A program made the translations under genes and the position numbers. Source: Dunaliella salina (Eukaryota; Chlorophyta; Chlorophyceae; Chlamydomonadales; Dunaliellaceae). From it: a stretch of DNA of 12,500 nucleotides. Where the stretch lies: contig MU069535.1 of NCBI GenBank assembly GCA_002284615.2, positions 236,865 to 249,364 on the forward strand, read 5' to 3'. The notes under the pieces are model-generated. The model saw only the letters and a list, made by a program, of their open reading frames with translations, ran no database searches and was not told the DNA's origin. This document shows positions 1 to 7,847 of the stretch, in pieces (within the stretch, counting starts at the first letter, position 1; each line of letters starts with the position of its first letter).

Positions 1-185
1 CACACCAGGTAAGCATGCGGCAATCCACCAGGCAGGCCACACGCCCCGGCTCCGCCACCTCCCCCAACCGCGCTTTGGACCGTCAGGCCTCGCGTCTCAT
101 TCGGCCCAGCAGCGCCATGGGCCCACAGCTGCCCTCTCAGCACATGCCGTCCAAGCAGCTGCAAAGAGCCATGTCCACATCTCAG
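1..185 (+). CDS. Partial exon of an unrecognised low-complexity protein
   Basis: The frame is open from the left edge (codons from position 3) to a donor-like CAG|GTGAGAG at 185/186. It is clearly more GC-rich than the DNA that follows. The peptide is rich in Ser, Thr, Arg, Gln and Pro, with no recognisable domain, as in a disordered linker or tail. The last 19 codons (129-185, beginning LPSQHMPSKQ) recur downstream with mostly synonymous differences, which supports this frame as the coding one. The ATG at 15 is probably internal because the frame is open upstream of it. A donor-like CAG|GTAAGC at 8/9 is an alternative reading in which the upstream exon ends there. Frame 2 is also open to about position 382, so frame choice rests mainly on the duplicated exon. 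Function unknown. Confidence 0.45.
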
Positions 186-289
186 GTGAGAGCCATGCTC
201 AGCAAATGCATTTGTTGCCAGAAAGAGGGAAAGGCTTTGTGGTGTATGTGGCTGGGCTATGCTGTGCCATGATGGGCACTGGTTTGCAG

Positions 290-346
290 CTGCCCTCCCA
301 GCACATGCCGTCCAAGCAGCTGCAGAGGGCAGTGTCCACATATCAG
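290..346 (+). CDS. Duplicated 57-bp symmetric exon (copy 2)
   Basis: This 57-base segment is a near-copy of 129-185, preceded by TTTGCAG and followed by GTGAGAG, so it has its own 3' and 5' splice-site signals. It encodes 19 residues beginning LPSQHMPSKQ and ending STYQ. Both borders are phase 0, so inclusion or skipping would keep the frame of the preceding exon. Of six base differences from copy 1, four are synonymous third-position changes and two alter residues (Met/Val, Ser/Tyr). This pattern suggests the peptide was or is constrained. It could be a constitutive exon, an alternative exon or a recent relic. Confidence 0.35.
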
Positions 347-393
347 GTGAGAGTCGTGAGGCTGGGCGGTGCTGTGCCATGATGGTCCCACAG

Positions 394-446
394 CTGCCCT
401 CCCAGCACATGCCAAGCAGCTGCAGAGGGCCACGTCCACATCTTCG
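394..446 (+). pseudogene. Decayed copy 3 of the 57-bp exon
   Basis: This is a third tandem copy, following TCCCACAG and preceding GTGAAAG. It lacks four bases (GTCC) of the other copies, so it is 53 bases long and shifts the frame; read from its first codon it meets TGA at the donor. The upstream flank (GGCTGGGCNNTGCTGTGCCATGATGG) is shared with copy 2, so the duplicated unit was larger than the exon, about 105 bp. It is probably non-functional as an exon. Confidence 0.4.
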
Positions 447-601
447 GTGAAAGCCTTTAGCACCTCTGTTGCAAGGCAAAAGAGGCTCTGTGGTGCTGGT
501 ATGTCCTGTGAAGACTCCGATGAATATTGTATAATTCAAGGTGCAAACAAGTCCCCTGTACCACCGGTCATGTTTTCTCCCTTTTTACCCCAGATTCACA
601 C
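447..601. other. Non-coding spacer, probably intron
   Basis: There is no coding signal. The sequence turns AT-richer immediately after the third exon copy, and the short open frames are not conserved with anything in the window. Confidence 0.4.
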
Positions 602-1115
602 ATGTCAGCCATTCATTTATTTTTCCGTTTGAATCATGTTCACCAAAAAATGATGAAAACCAGGTTCAGGGTTGATTACTCTTCTGACCTCAGATGACCC
701 CGAAAAAGGGCATATGCTTCCACCCTGGTTTTATTTTCCCAGAGGGGGGCAACTGGCTTATGGGCCGGATATGCTCTGTCTTGCATTTATTCCCAATGTC
801 TGGCCATGTCAACCATGATTTTTCACCAAAAATATTACATTTCCCAAAAAAATGATCAAAATTGGAGGACCCCAGATAACTCTCTTGGCCTCAGAACACC
901 TCAAAACGGCCTACATCTCCACTCCAAAGTCATTTTTCCCTGTAAGATTTTGTATCAAGAACCCGCATTCACAATGCTATTCTTGCACATTAAAAGATAG
1001 GAAAGAAAGACGTCAAAACTTGACCAAGTGCCACCCCTTTTTGCTGAAATTCTTTAAAGGAAATGCCTGAATTTTCGTATCTGACTAACCACTGTACTTA
1101 ACACTCATTTTTTCT
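602..1115. repeat. Dispersed repeat, copies R1 and R2
   Basis: Two diverged copies of an AT-rich repeat lie about 200 bp apart (R1 about 602-760, R2 about 805-1115). Both begin CATGTCARCCAT and share a core of type CTCTTGRCCTCAGANNACC, then a CCTACATCT/CATATGCTT-like segment, then ATTTTTCCC. A third copy is at 2327-2612. No open frame is shared between copies, so this looks like an old non-coding element or duplicated intron sequence rather than a gene. Confidence 0.55.
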
Positions 1116-1421
1116 TGGATGGTTGTTTTATGTTACAAAGACTCCAAATTGCCGTAAAATCATCCAAATGCAGTGAGTGATCCAGCATGACGGTGGTCAA
1201 CCAACAGGGTTCGCGCCGCAGCTAGTCAGGCATGTGAGCCCCGATGTGGGTTGGTCAAGCGCTTTTGCTGTACATCTACATCTTCATGCTTGAGCCCAGC
1301 CCAAATTTTGGAAAACGAGAAACTAGGAATTAAATTAGCACCCATCCTGGGAGCATGGGAAAACATACCAATGTTGGCGGGGAGTTATCCACCTCCGGTA
1401 CAATTCCTTTACTTGTGGGTC
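1116..1421. other. Unassigned non-coding stretch
   Basis: I see no gene, repeat or site that I can support here. Scattered CAG and GTGAG-like strings occur at chance-like density. Confidence 0.3.
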
Positions 1422-1527
1422 ACGGGGCTGGGCAGTGCTATGCTATGATGGGCCCTGGTTTGCAGCTGCCTCTCAGTATACACACTTCTTGCAGCTGCTG
1501 GTGTCCATGCTCCAGTCTGAAGTGAGC
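1422..1527 (+). pseudogene. Distant relic (copy 4) of the exon-containing repeat
   Basis: The stretch GGGGCTGGGCAGTGCTATGC, followed by TATGATGGGCCCTGGTTTGCAG, closely matches the flank and 3' splice site of copy 2. After it comes CTGCCTCTCAG, diverged sequence, and a donor-like GAA|GTGAGC at 1521/1522. The exon-like interval would be 1466-1521 (56 bases) with little remaining peptide similarity. It lies about 1 kb from the other copies, so it is an older relic or a displaced copy. Confidence 0.3.
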
Positions 1528-1721
1528 ACCAGATTCTGCAAAAATGGAAGTTTCTAAGTAATTTCGAAAGAAGGCCAGAGGCCTGGCTTTAAGTGCGGTC
1601 CACAGTCTGATGATGCGGATTTCCAGAGAGTGAGAGGCACGATGGGTCTGTATGGATAACGAAGGGTATGCCAGTTTCATTATTCAATGAGCAGGCACTT
1701 CTGTGTGCCCTGCAAACAAGC

Positions 1722-2150
1722 CTGTGGTGAGCAATCCAGTGCACTGATGGTGAGCAGTTCGGTGCACTTAAGGGTGAGGGTTAGGTTGGATGATCATGAG
1801 GGGCAAGGGGGGGTGAGAGAGGGTCTGGGAGTGTGGACTGGATATAGGTGTATGAGCTGGGCTGCAAAATTGCTGGAGACCCTCCTTCACCTTCAACTCC
1901 AACGCAGCTTGTCAGGTGACAGGTAAACTGTGTCTGGTCTGTGGTGAGCATACCAACGTTAAAATAGTTGGTGCGCCTCAGGGTCGGTTTTTGGTCAGAT
2001 GGCAATGAGGGTGGGTGAGGGGAGGGGAATTGGGAGTGGATATTGGTGTGCAGGCTGGGCTGGTGCAAGCAATGATGCTGCAAAGATCCTCCTTTGCCTT
2101 TGTTTTCAATGCAGCCTGGCAGGTGAAAGGGAAATGATATGCCTGTGGTG
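1722..2150. repeat. 217-bp tandem duplication
   Basis: CTGTGGTGAGCA begins at 1722 and again at 1939, and CTGTGGTG recurs at 2143. The units align over a G-rich segment (GGGTGAG-like), then GGGAGTGGANTGGATATNGGTG, then CTCCTTNNCCTT, and end CAAYGCAGCYTGKCAGGTGA. The end of each unit looks like a TGCAG-type acceptor, eight bases, then a GTGA donor. Stop-free minus-strand frames through it reflect the repeat rather than a conserved protein. Confidence 0.65.
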
Positions 2151-2326
2151 TCACTAATTTCCAGGCAGTTGACAGGCATGCTGTGTGTACAACTGAAGTC
2201 CACTTCAGCAAGCGATTTTTCCTCTTCTTTTCAGGAAACGCAATGCACTCTTAATTTCTAGATGGGGTCAACTGACCGATTTGTCAGACCTTCTCTTTCT
2301 CGTCTTTCATTTTCAAGTACGACCAT

Positions 2327-2612
2327 GTCAACCATTCTTTTTTAAAAAAATGAAAATATGACATTTCCTAACATACTAAAACCGGATGGTCCAGATCGTT
2401 CTCCTAACCTCCAATTGCCCCAAAATGGCCTACAACTACACCCTGAGGCCATTCTTCATTTCCAAACATTTATGTTAAGAGCCCCATCTACTGCTAATCC
2501 TACATTTCCAAAATAAGGGATAATAGGAAGCTGGAAAAAGGCTAGAGCAGGATTTTGTCGAAGGGAAACGGCTGAAATTCTGTGTCTCGTCAACTATTGG
2601 GTCCCTCTTCAT
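2327..2612. repeat. Dispersed repeat, copy R3
   Basis: This is the third copy of the element at 602-1115, in the same orientation. It begins CATGTCAACCATTC and shares the ACCTCNNATTGCCCCAAAAT-type core with R2 (CCTCAGAACACCTCAAAAC). Similarity continues through GCTGAAATTCT and the following 25 bases. R2 and R3 are the best-matching pair. Confidence 0.5.
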
Positions 2613-3140
2613 AATTTGGCAATGCAACTCTTTGAATTACAGAAATTAAGCCTTTGTGGAGTGGGTGGTCCAGAATGGAGACTTGGTGGTGATGAAAAGG
2701 GGGGGTTACACTGTGGCTAATCAGGTGTACCCTTCGCAACTGGCCCTTACTGGCACCTCTTCAACCCCAGAACTACAAGGTCTAAGTTTGAGAGGTGCAA
2801 CTTAGGGGATACCCATGCAGGGAGCATGCAAAAAAGCAGGCTATGTTTGGCCCTTGTTGACCCCCTCTCTTTTCCACTGACATCCTGATCTCCCACACCC
2901 ACCAGAGCTGACTTTGCAAAAAACTTGCCCTCATATGCCCATATGCACCCTTCCCTTCATGCCATTTGTTTCCCTTTGACCTCCAGTATCTTTGGATGAT
3001 CCGCAAACCAGGCTGAGGTTGTCAATTACAGCTTGCATGTGTCTGCCCTTGACTGCATGTGCTGTCATACGCATGTACAAAAGCCGGATGCTGTCATGCG
3101 TGATCACCGTCCTTCCGCATCATCAACCGCTTCTCTGTGT
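2613..3140. other. Unassigned non-coding stretch
   Basis: I see no supported gene. Short open frames on both strands lack any recognisable protein character. Confidence 0.3.
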
Positions 3141-3144
3141 TCAA

Positions 3145-3203
3145 TGCAGCACACCAAGAGCCTTGCTGCTTTCAGGCACAACGCATGCGCGCGCTCACAC
3201 ACA

Positions 3204-3292
<89 letters not shown>

Positions 3293-3325
3293 TGCAGCAC
3301 ACCAAGAGTCCTGCTGCCTTGAGGT
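3145..3325. repeat. Duplicated 30-bp segment flanking a (CA)n microsatellite
   Basis: GCAGCACACCAAGAGNCYTG, continuing CTGCYTTSAGG, occurs at 3146-3179 and again at 3294-3325, on either side of a (CA)n tract of about 43 units (about 3196-3290). The tract is broken only by one GT step near its start. The open frames through it (Thr-His or Val-Cys repeats) are artefacts of the dinucleotide. Confidence 0.8.
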
Positions 3326-3338
3326 ATGATGGAAGTGT

Positions 3339-3770
3339 GGAGTCTCCGCCACCCACACCTGGGGCTGTCAAGCCTGTTCGCCAGATGTGAGATGTGATCT
3401 GTGACATGTATGAGCTGTAAAAGTTGTCAAATGTGAGTCCCCGCCGCCCATGCCTGGGGCTGTCAAGCCCTTGCGCCAGGTGTGAGAGTGTGAGACCCGT
3501 TGGTGCGTGAGACGTGGGGAATGTGATTCCCCGCCGCCCACGCTGGGGATCTGCCAATCTTGTGCGACAGGTGTGATTTGTGAGGTGTGAAATGCCGTGA
3601 GATGTGAAGTGTGAGGCAAATGTGAGTCCCCGCCGCCCATGCTTGGGACTGTTCTGCCTGTGCAAAAGATGTGAGGTGTGAGATGTGAGATGCCATAAGA
3701 TGTGAATTGTGACAAACGTTGTCTCCACTGCCCGCGCGTGGGGCTGTCAAGCCTGTGCGGCAGATGTGAG
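3339..3770. repeat. About 95-bp GTGAG-rich minisatellite, five units
   Basis: The core GAGTCCCCGCCGCCCA recurs at about 3339, 3433, 3525, 3623 and, degenerate, 3719 (spacing 92-98). Each core is followed by a GGGGCTGTCAAGCC-like block, then TGTGMGRCAGRTGTGAG and a variable run of short TGTGAGATGTGA steps. A 245-codon minus-strand frame spans it only because the unit lacks stops; the peptide follows the repeat. Confidence 0.75.
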
Positions 3771-4518
3771 GCATGGCAGTCAAGGCCAGGTGAAACATGA
3801 GCACTGAACGTGGAGCAAAGCCATGAATGCAAGGTCAAGACCCGTTGTGGTGAGCATGGAGCCAGCTTTGGAAAACGTGTTAAGTGGAGGTTATGGACGA
3901 GTGTCTTTTGTACATGATTTCTATGCCGAACCACAGGAACAGCTTTAAGAACCAGAGTGCACTTGAATGCAGAGGAATGTGTGGGTTTTGCGTTGTGGCA
4001 AGCATGGAGTGATGCTTGGTTCAGAAGAGAGTGGGGCATGCTGTGGTGCTGGAAGGAACTACACTGAAAGTCAGGCGCCTGTATTGGATGCCAAAAAATG
4101 TGCATGAAGGAAAAACTCGTTAGTCAGTGCTGGCACAAACAGTGATTTTCGTTGACCTACACACTTCCAACTATTTGAGGGCAGTTAGGTCTCTTCTGTG
4201 AGAAGGCCATCCTACAACACTCTTTCCTGCATGTCTGGAGAGGGAGGTGGCCTTCCATTTTCTCAACTTATGCCATAAGTTATCATTTTGGACTTTCCAC
4301 GTAAATAGCTTCAACTTTTTGAGCAAGCATATGCTGACTTGCAACAGCACAGTGATGCAATGAAGGTGTCCTAATAGCAAGGGACTGTTGACGCTCAAAC
4401 GAGCTGTCTCCATCTTATTGTTCCTTTTCATGTCCTTTATCCTTCCTGAGTGTTCCCTCCCCTTCTGAAGTTGTTAAGGGGCTGGTTTGGAGTTGACTCA
4501 CTATATTTGGGTGGGGGA

Positions 4519-4520
<2 letters not shown>
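3771..4520. other. Unassigned non-coding stretch
   Basis: No repeat or gene could be supported. A minus-strand open stretch at 4171-4431 has no recognisable features. Confidence 0.3.
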
Positions 4521-4611
<91 letters not shown>

Positions 4612-4640
4612 CGCGCGCATGCGTGCGTGCGTGCGCGCGT
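4521..4640. repeat. (GT)n tract grading into (GC)-rich alternating sequence
   Basis: About 43 GT units (4521-4607) are followed by GCGTGCGCGCGCATGCGTGC and further GTGC/GCGC steps to 4640. Purine and pyrimidine alternate without interruption for 120 bases, the pattern that most favours left-handed Z-DNA under torsional stress. It is not coding, although every frame is open. Confidence 0.9.
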
Positions 4641-5357
4641 TGCATCGCTTCTTACCAAGCAAACTTGGAAAAGAAAACAGCAGTACAGTGGAAAGAGCCC
4701 CTCTGCCAACCTTTCAAGTACAGGTGTACAGCACATAAAAAAAAGAAAAGAGGACGAGAAGGTAAACGCCATCATGCAAAAATAGAGATGGAATACATGT
4801 GGGCATCGAGATTTGATTCTTGGAAAAAAGAAATTGAAAAAGAGGAGTCCACGCAGACGAGAGGCCGCGCGCATTGAGGGAAGGTCCCCTAACCAGCAAG
4901 CTAGCAGGGGCTTCCCCAAGTGATTCCTGGTCAAAAAGAAGAGGGAAACATTGGCTCCTGGCAACTTCTCTCTGCCGTTAAATTGCCCACATCTGAGCAA
5001 CCTTGAGAGCTTGAAATGAACAGTAGTCAAGTTCACTTCTAGTCTAACCATGCTGATGTAAGTTGAAGTCTTTATTGGACGTTATCTAGGGTGCATTTCA
5101 AATCTAAGTCAATCTAAGTCAGGAAAAAACTACAACTTGAAGCGGTTGCAGCGCTCAGACTCCAAGCACGCGCGCTTTCGGGTTGAGACTTCTTGTGCCA
5201 TTTTTCTCAGTGCCTAATTGGAGAACCTCCGCATTATGTTATATTATGAGTGCATGCTTCTCATCAGTTGACGCCTCTATACGCAAGCTTCCTTTTAGAC
5301 TCATCTAGTTTCAGGTCTGTGTTTCCGCTCAACTGCCCTCGTAGGCGGATATAGCGA
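4641..5357. other. Unassigned AT-rich non-coding stretch
   Basis: The long minus-strand open frame (4437-5051) owes part of its length to the dinucleotide tract and shows no domain. A ten-base direct duplication (AATCTAAGTC twice) sits at about 5100-5119. No gene could be supported. Confidence 0.3.
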
Positions 5358-5361
5358 TGTA

Positions 5362-5380
5362 ACCTTACCTTACCTTACCT
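5362..5380. repeat. Short (ACCTT)n tract
   Basis: ACCTTACCTTACCTTACCT is just under four tandem copies of a pentamer. It is too short to suggest more than replication slippage. Confidence 0.8.
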
Positions 5381-6434
5381 GGAGCCACACCCTCCAGATC
5401 CCTGTCAATTCTGTCTCTGGTTCTCATTTTGGCCAGCTGTGTATAGTGCAAATTTTGATAGCCTTTTGGTGAGGTTTCTGCTATATTGCAAGCAAGCAGC
5501 CTCTAGCATAAACTTTTTTTCCTTTTTTTGAGCCGGATTCTTCTAGTTATCCACCACATCCCCGTTAGATCCCAATTCCTTGGGTAAGTGGTGCAGGTGA
5601 CCCACAGCTTCGAAGCCAATGTGTTTCCTTAATTAATGTTGTAAAATTTTTCTACCTGTTTCTAATGAAAATTTTGAGCAGGATAAGTAAAACAGTACCA
5701 ATACAACCTTGGCATGAACTTTCTGAAATTACAGAGCTGTGCGCATTAATCTTGCGTAACTTGCCTGATCACCAGATAGCTTCTGTGTCCTGCCGTTACC
5801 CTTGCTTACATTGCGTGGTGAGTTGCTTTCCTGATTGCCTGTACACCCTGTGCTAAAATACTTCATCAACCCTCAGGCTGTCCTTGCGTGCTTCAAGAAG
5901 GAGAAAAAGAAGCTCCATGCTTCTCATTCAACTGTTGATTTTATTTCACCCTCTCCCTCCTAGTTTTGGCTGCAAAAGTTGGTCCAGGCGATAATCCATC
6001 CCAAATGTCTCTGCCAGCAGTGCTTGCTGCATCGTTCAAACACATACAATGTGAGATCTTCTTCATCAGGATCTGCAACCTGTTACACTAGTATCCCTTA
6101 TCTGGAATGTGTTGGTAACAATTATTGCTTTTTGAATATTAACATAGACCCGCGCACCACACGCGTTTGGAATACCTCTCTCGCCTTCATTTTTTCCTAC
6201 TGCAGCCGATCGGATGACAGATGGCTCTCCTCTAAACCCTATAAATCTTCCCCTGTCTACGCATTTCTCTTCTAACCAACTAATTAGAAACTAGTGATCA
6301 CGTCTTTTATTATCCCCCCCGATTCAGTGAGGTCATTATCTTAATATTTATGTGCAACTGCTTGCAGCAGTTCCTCCAAATCGACTCTAATCGCTGCATA
6401 ATTGCAGTACACACATCCTATCGTTATAAATTGA
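5381..6434. other. Non-coding stretch with one weak coding-like patch
   Basis: This is mostly AT-rich and unassigned. Plus-strand 5665-5856 is open and includes LCALILRNLPDHQIASVSC, which superficially resembles an F-box helix. It runs into a GTG|GTGAGT-like donor near 5820, and a pyrimidine-rich TCCCTCCTAG acceptor-like site lies near 5963. No matching second part was found, so I do not call a gene. Confidence 0.25.
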
Positions 6435-6897
6435 GAAGTACAGGGGGGCGCGGGGGAACAGGGAGGACTCAGCGCCAGCCACAGGAACTCCACCCACACT
6501 CATGACCCCAGTCAGCTCCACCCAGCTCAGCGACACATCCACCTTATAGAAGTTAAGTACTGTGAGGACACCCGGCCCAACAGCCAGCTTGTGGCCTCCA
6601 AGCTGCAGCACCGCGATCTCTGTCGTCATCTCTCTGGGGCCTCAGCTCAAGTCACCCTCCATACTATCCTGTTAGGTGTGGGAGGAGTCATCTATACCCC
6701 ACATACATTTGAGCCTCTAAAGGGGCTTGGTCTTGACACTTACAAGGCCACTAAGCTTGCTCGGAAGCTTCATGCTCATTCTGTCCTGTATGCTTATAAA
6801 CTTGCCAGCACCAGACGCATTCTTGAGAAGAACTTTTTCAACTCTCAGCAAGGTCAGGCTCGGGCTACTGCTAGTAACCCACCTGATCCCCACTGAC
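6435..6897 (+). mobile_element. 5'-truncated LINE fragment, C-terminal end of the RT polyprotein
   Basis: An open frame of 153 codons runs from just after a TGA at 6432-6434 to TGA at 6895-6897, with no ATG at its start. The readable end contains HIHLIEVKYCEDTRP, then LHTILLGVGGVIYTPHT, LGLDTYKATKLARKLHAHSV and YAYKLASTRR, ending NPPDPH. I recognise this as the conserved C-terminal region downstream of the reverse transcriptase in a non-LTR family of algal-type genomes; this is recall, not a search. No RT catalytic motif is present, and the upstream AT-rich DNA does not continue the match. The simplest reading is a dead 5'-truncated insertion. The 3' UTR boundary, tail and target-site duplication could not be defined. 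The opposite-strand frame at 6387-6629 is a shadow. Confidence 0.7.
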
Positions 6898-7254
6898 TTC
6901 TTTCTTTTGCTTTCTCTTGGTGAAGCGGATACACGGTGCCTCGGCCCTAGGTATCCCCTTTTCCTTAATTGATGTGGGGAGTGTTTTCACTGCCTGCGTA
7001 GTTTTTCTTTTCTTTTCTTTTCATCCCACCGATCGAAAATTGTATCTCGGCTCGAACTTCAGCGTACAGACAGATGCCCACAGATTTGAGAGTATCAGCT
7101 GGTCTTATTAAGGGCGACGGCTATTAAGCGAGTGGCAATCAGGCTGGACCCATGTGCTGTGTGCACATGCCGGATTAACACACTTATCTGGCATGGCACT
7201 GCTGGCTTCCTCCTCCGAGGGTTGGGTGCGCTTGCACGTGGGCTTCTCTATGAA
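6898..7254. other. Probable LINE 3' flank and intergenic DNA
   Basis: After the LINE stop come pyrimidine-rich runs (TTTCTTTTGCTTTCTC and a TTTTC repeat near 7005-7022) with no coding signal. Part of this is probably the element's 3' UTR. It separates the LINE from the convergent 3' end of the La-like gene. Confidence 0.35.
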
Positions 7255-7269
7255 TGGTCTTGACTGAGA

Positions 7270-7274
7270 TTACA
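7270..7274 (-). terminator. TGTAA poly(A) signal of the La-like gene
   Basis: The minus strand reads TGTAA here, the near-universal poly(A) signal of chlorophycean algae. It is the first such element after the stop codon at 7703-7701, giving a 3' UTR of roughly 440-450 bases with cleavage expected 10-20 bases further on, near 7255. The assignment depends on the organism being a green alga. Confidence 0.45.
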
Positions 7275-7700
7275 GGATGGAAGACATCAAGAAGATGGTG
7301 TCACCACGAGTCCTAAATGTGCAGTTCTCTCAACACAGCCTCAGCTGTGCTGCCACAAGGATACATACTAATGTCCAATGCACTCAGCAACCCTGCAGCA
7401 CACCGTTGTCACCAGCAGACTCTTGTCATGACAAGCTCGCTCCCGGCACCTCACCAGCAACTCCACTCCGCCCATCACTTGCAAATATTCACTCAGCCTC
7501 CAATACGGTGACAATGTGATTTTCATGCATACCCCAAAGCACGCTTAGCCTGGCCAAATATTCAAGCACTGGGCCGAACCGACTACAAGAGCTGCGCACA
7601 GTGCCGACGCAGCCGGTGAAAGTCTGATCACTGCCTCAACACACGCGCTTGCAACCATGATGGCTATCTTACCCGTTCATCTGCTCGAAATCAAAAACTT

Positions 7701-7847
7701 TTAACCCCTTCCCCGTCCCCCTCGGCCACCCCTACCTCCCCGTCCACCTCTGCCACGCCCCCCTCTGAAGCCTCCACGGCCCCCCCTTCCTCGTCGGCCT
7801 CCCCGTCCTCGACCAGCATTGTCTCTGTTGCGCCTTGCTTCTGCTGC
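7701..7847 (-). CDS. La-like gene, last exon encoding an RGG-rich tail
   Basis: The acceptor is CTTGTCGCAG|GCAGCAG at 7848/7847. The exon gives 48 residues: AAEARRNRDNAGRGRGG continues the xRRM third helix from the previous exon, then eight RGG repeats with one Phe (GGFRGG) lead to TAA at 7703-7701. RGG tails bind RNA with low specificity and are usual targets of arginine methylation. The ATG that would open this frame at 7883 lies inside the intron and is not a start. Confidence 0.75.
   Translation of the reverse strand, partial: AAEARRNRDNAGRGRGGRRGRGGRGGFRGGRGRGGRGGRGGRGGRGRG

Noticed and set aside
1781..2203. A 140-codon minus-strand frame
   Set aside because: It spans both units of the 217-bp duplication, and the peptide is not conserved in frame between units.
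3368..4105. A 245-codon minus-strand open frame, the longest in the window
   Set aside because: Most of it crosses the 95-bp minisatellite, the peptide follows the repeat, and there is no domain or splice support.
4437..5051. A 204-codon minus-strand open frame
   Set aside because: It runs through the (GT)n tract, and its other parts show no recognisable domain.
6387..6629. A minus-strand frame opposite the LINE fragment
   Set aside because: The plus-strand frame carries the recognisable LINE C-terminal motifs, so the minus frame is its shadow.
7277..7519. An 80-codon plus-strand frame starting with ATG
   Set aside because: It lies in the 3' UTR interval of the minus-strand La-like gene and shows no domain or compositional support.
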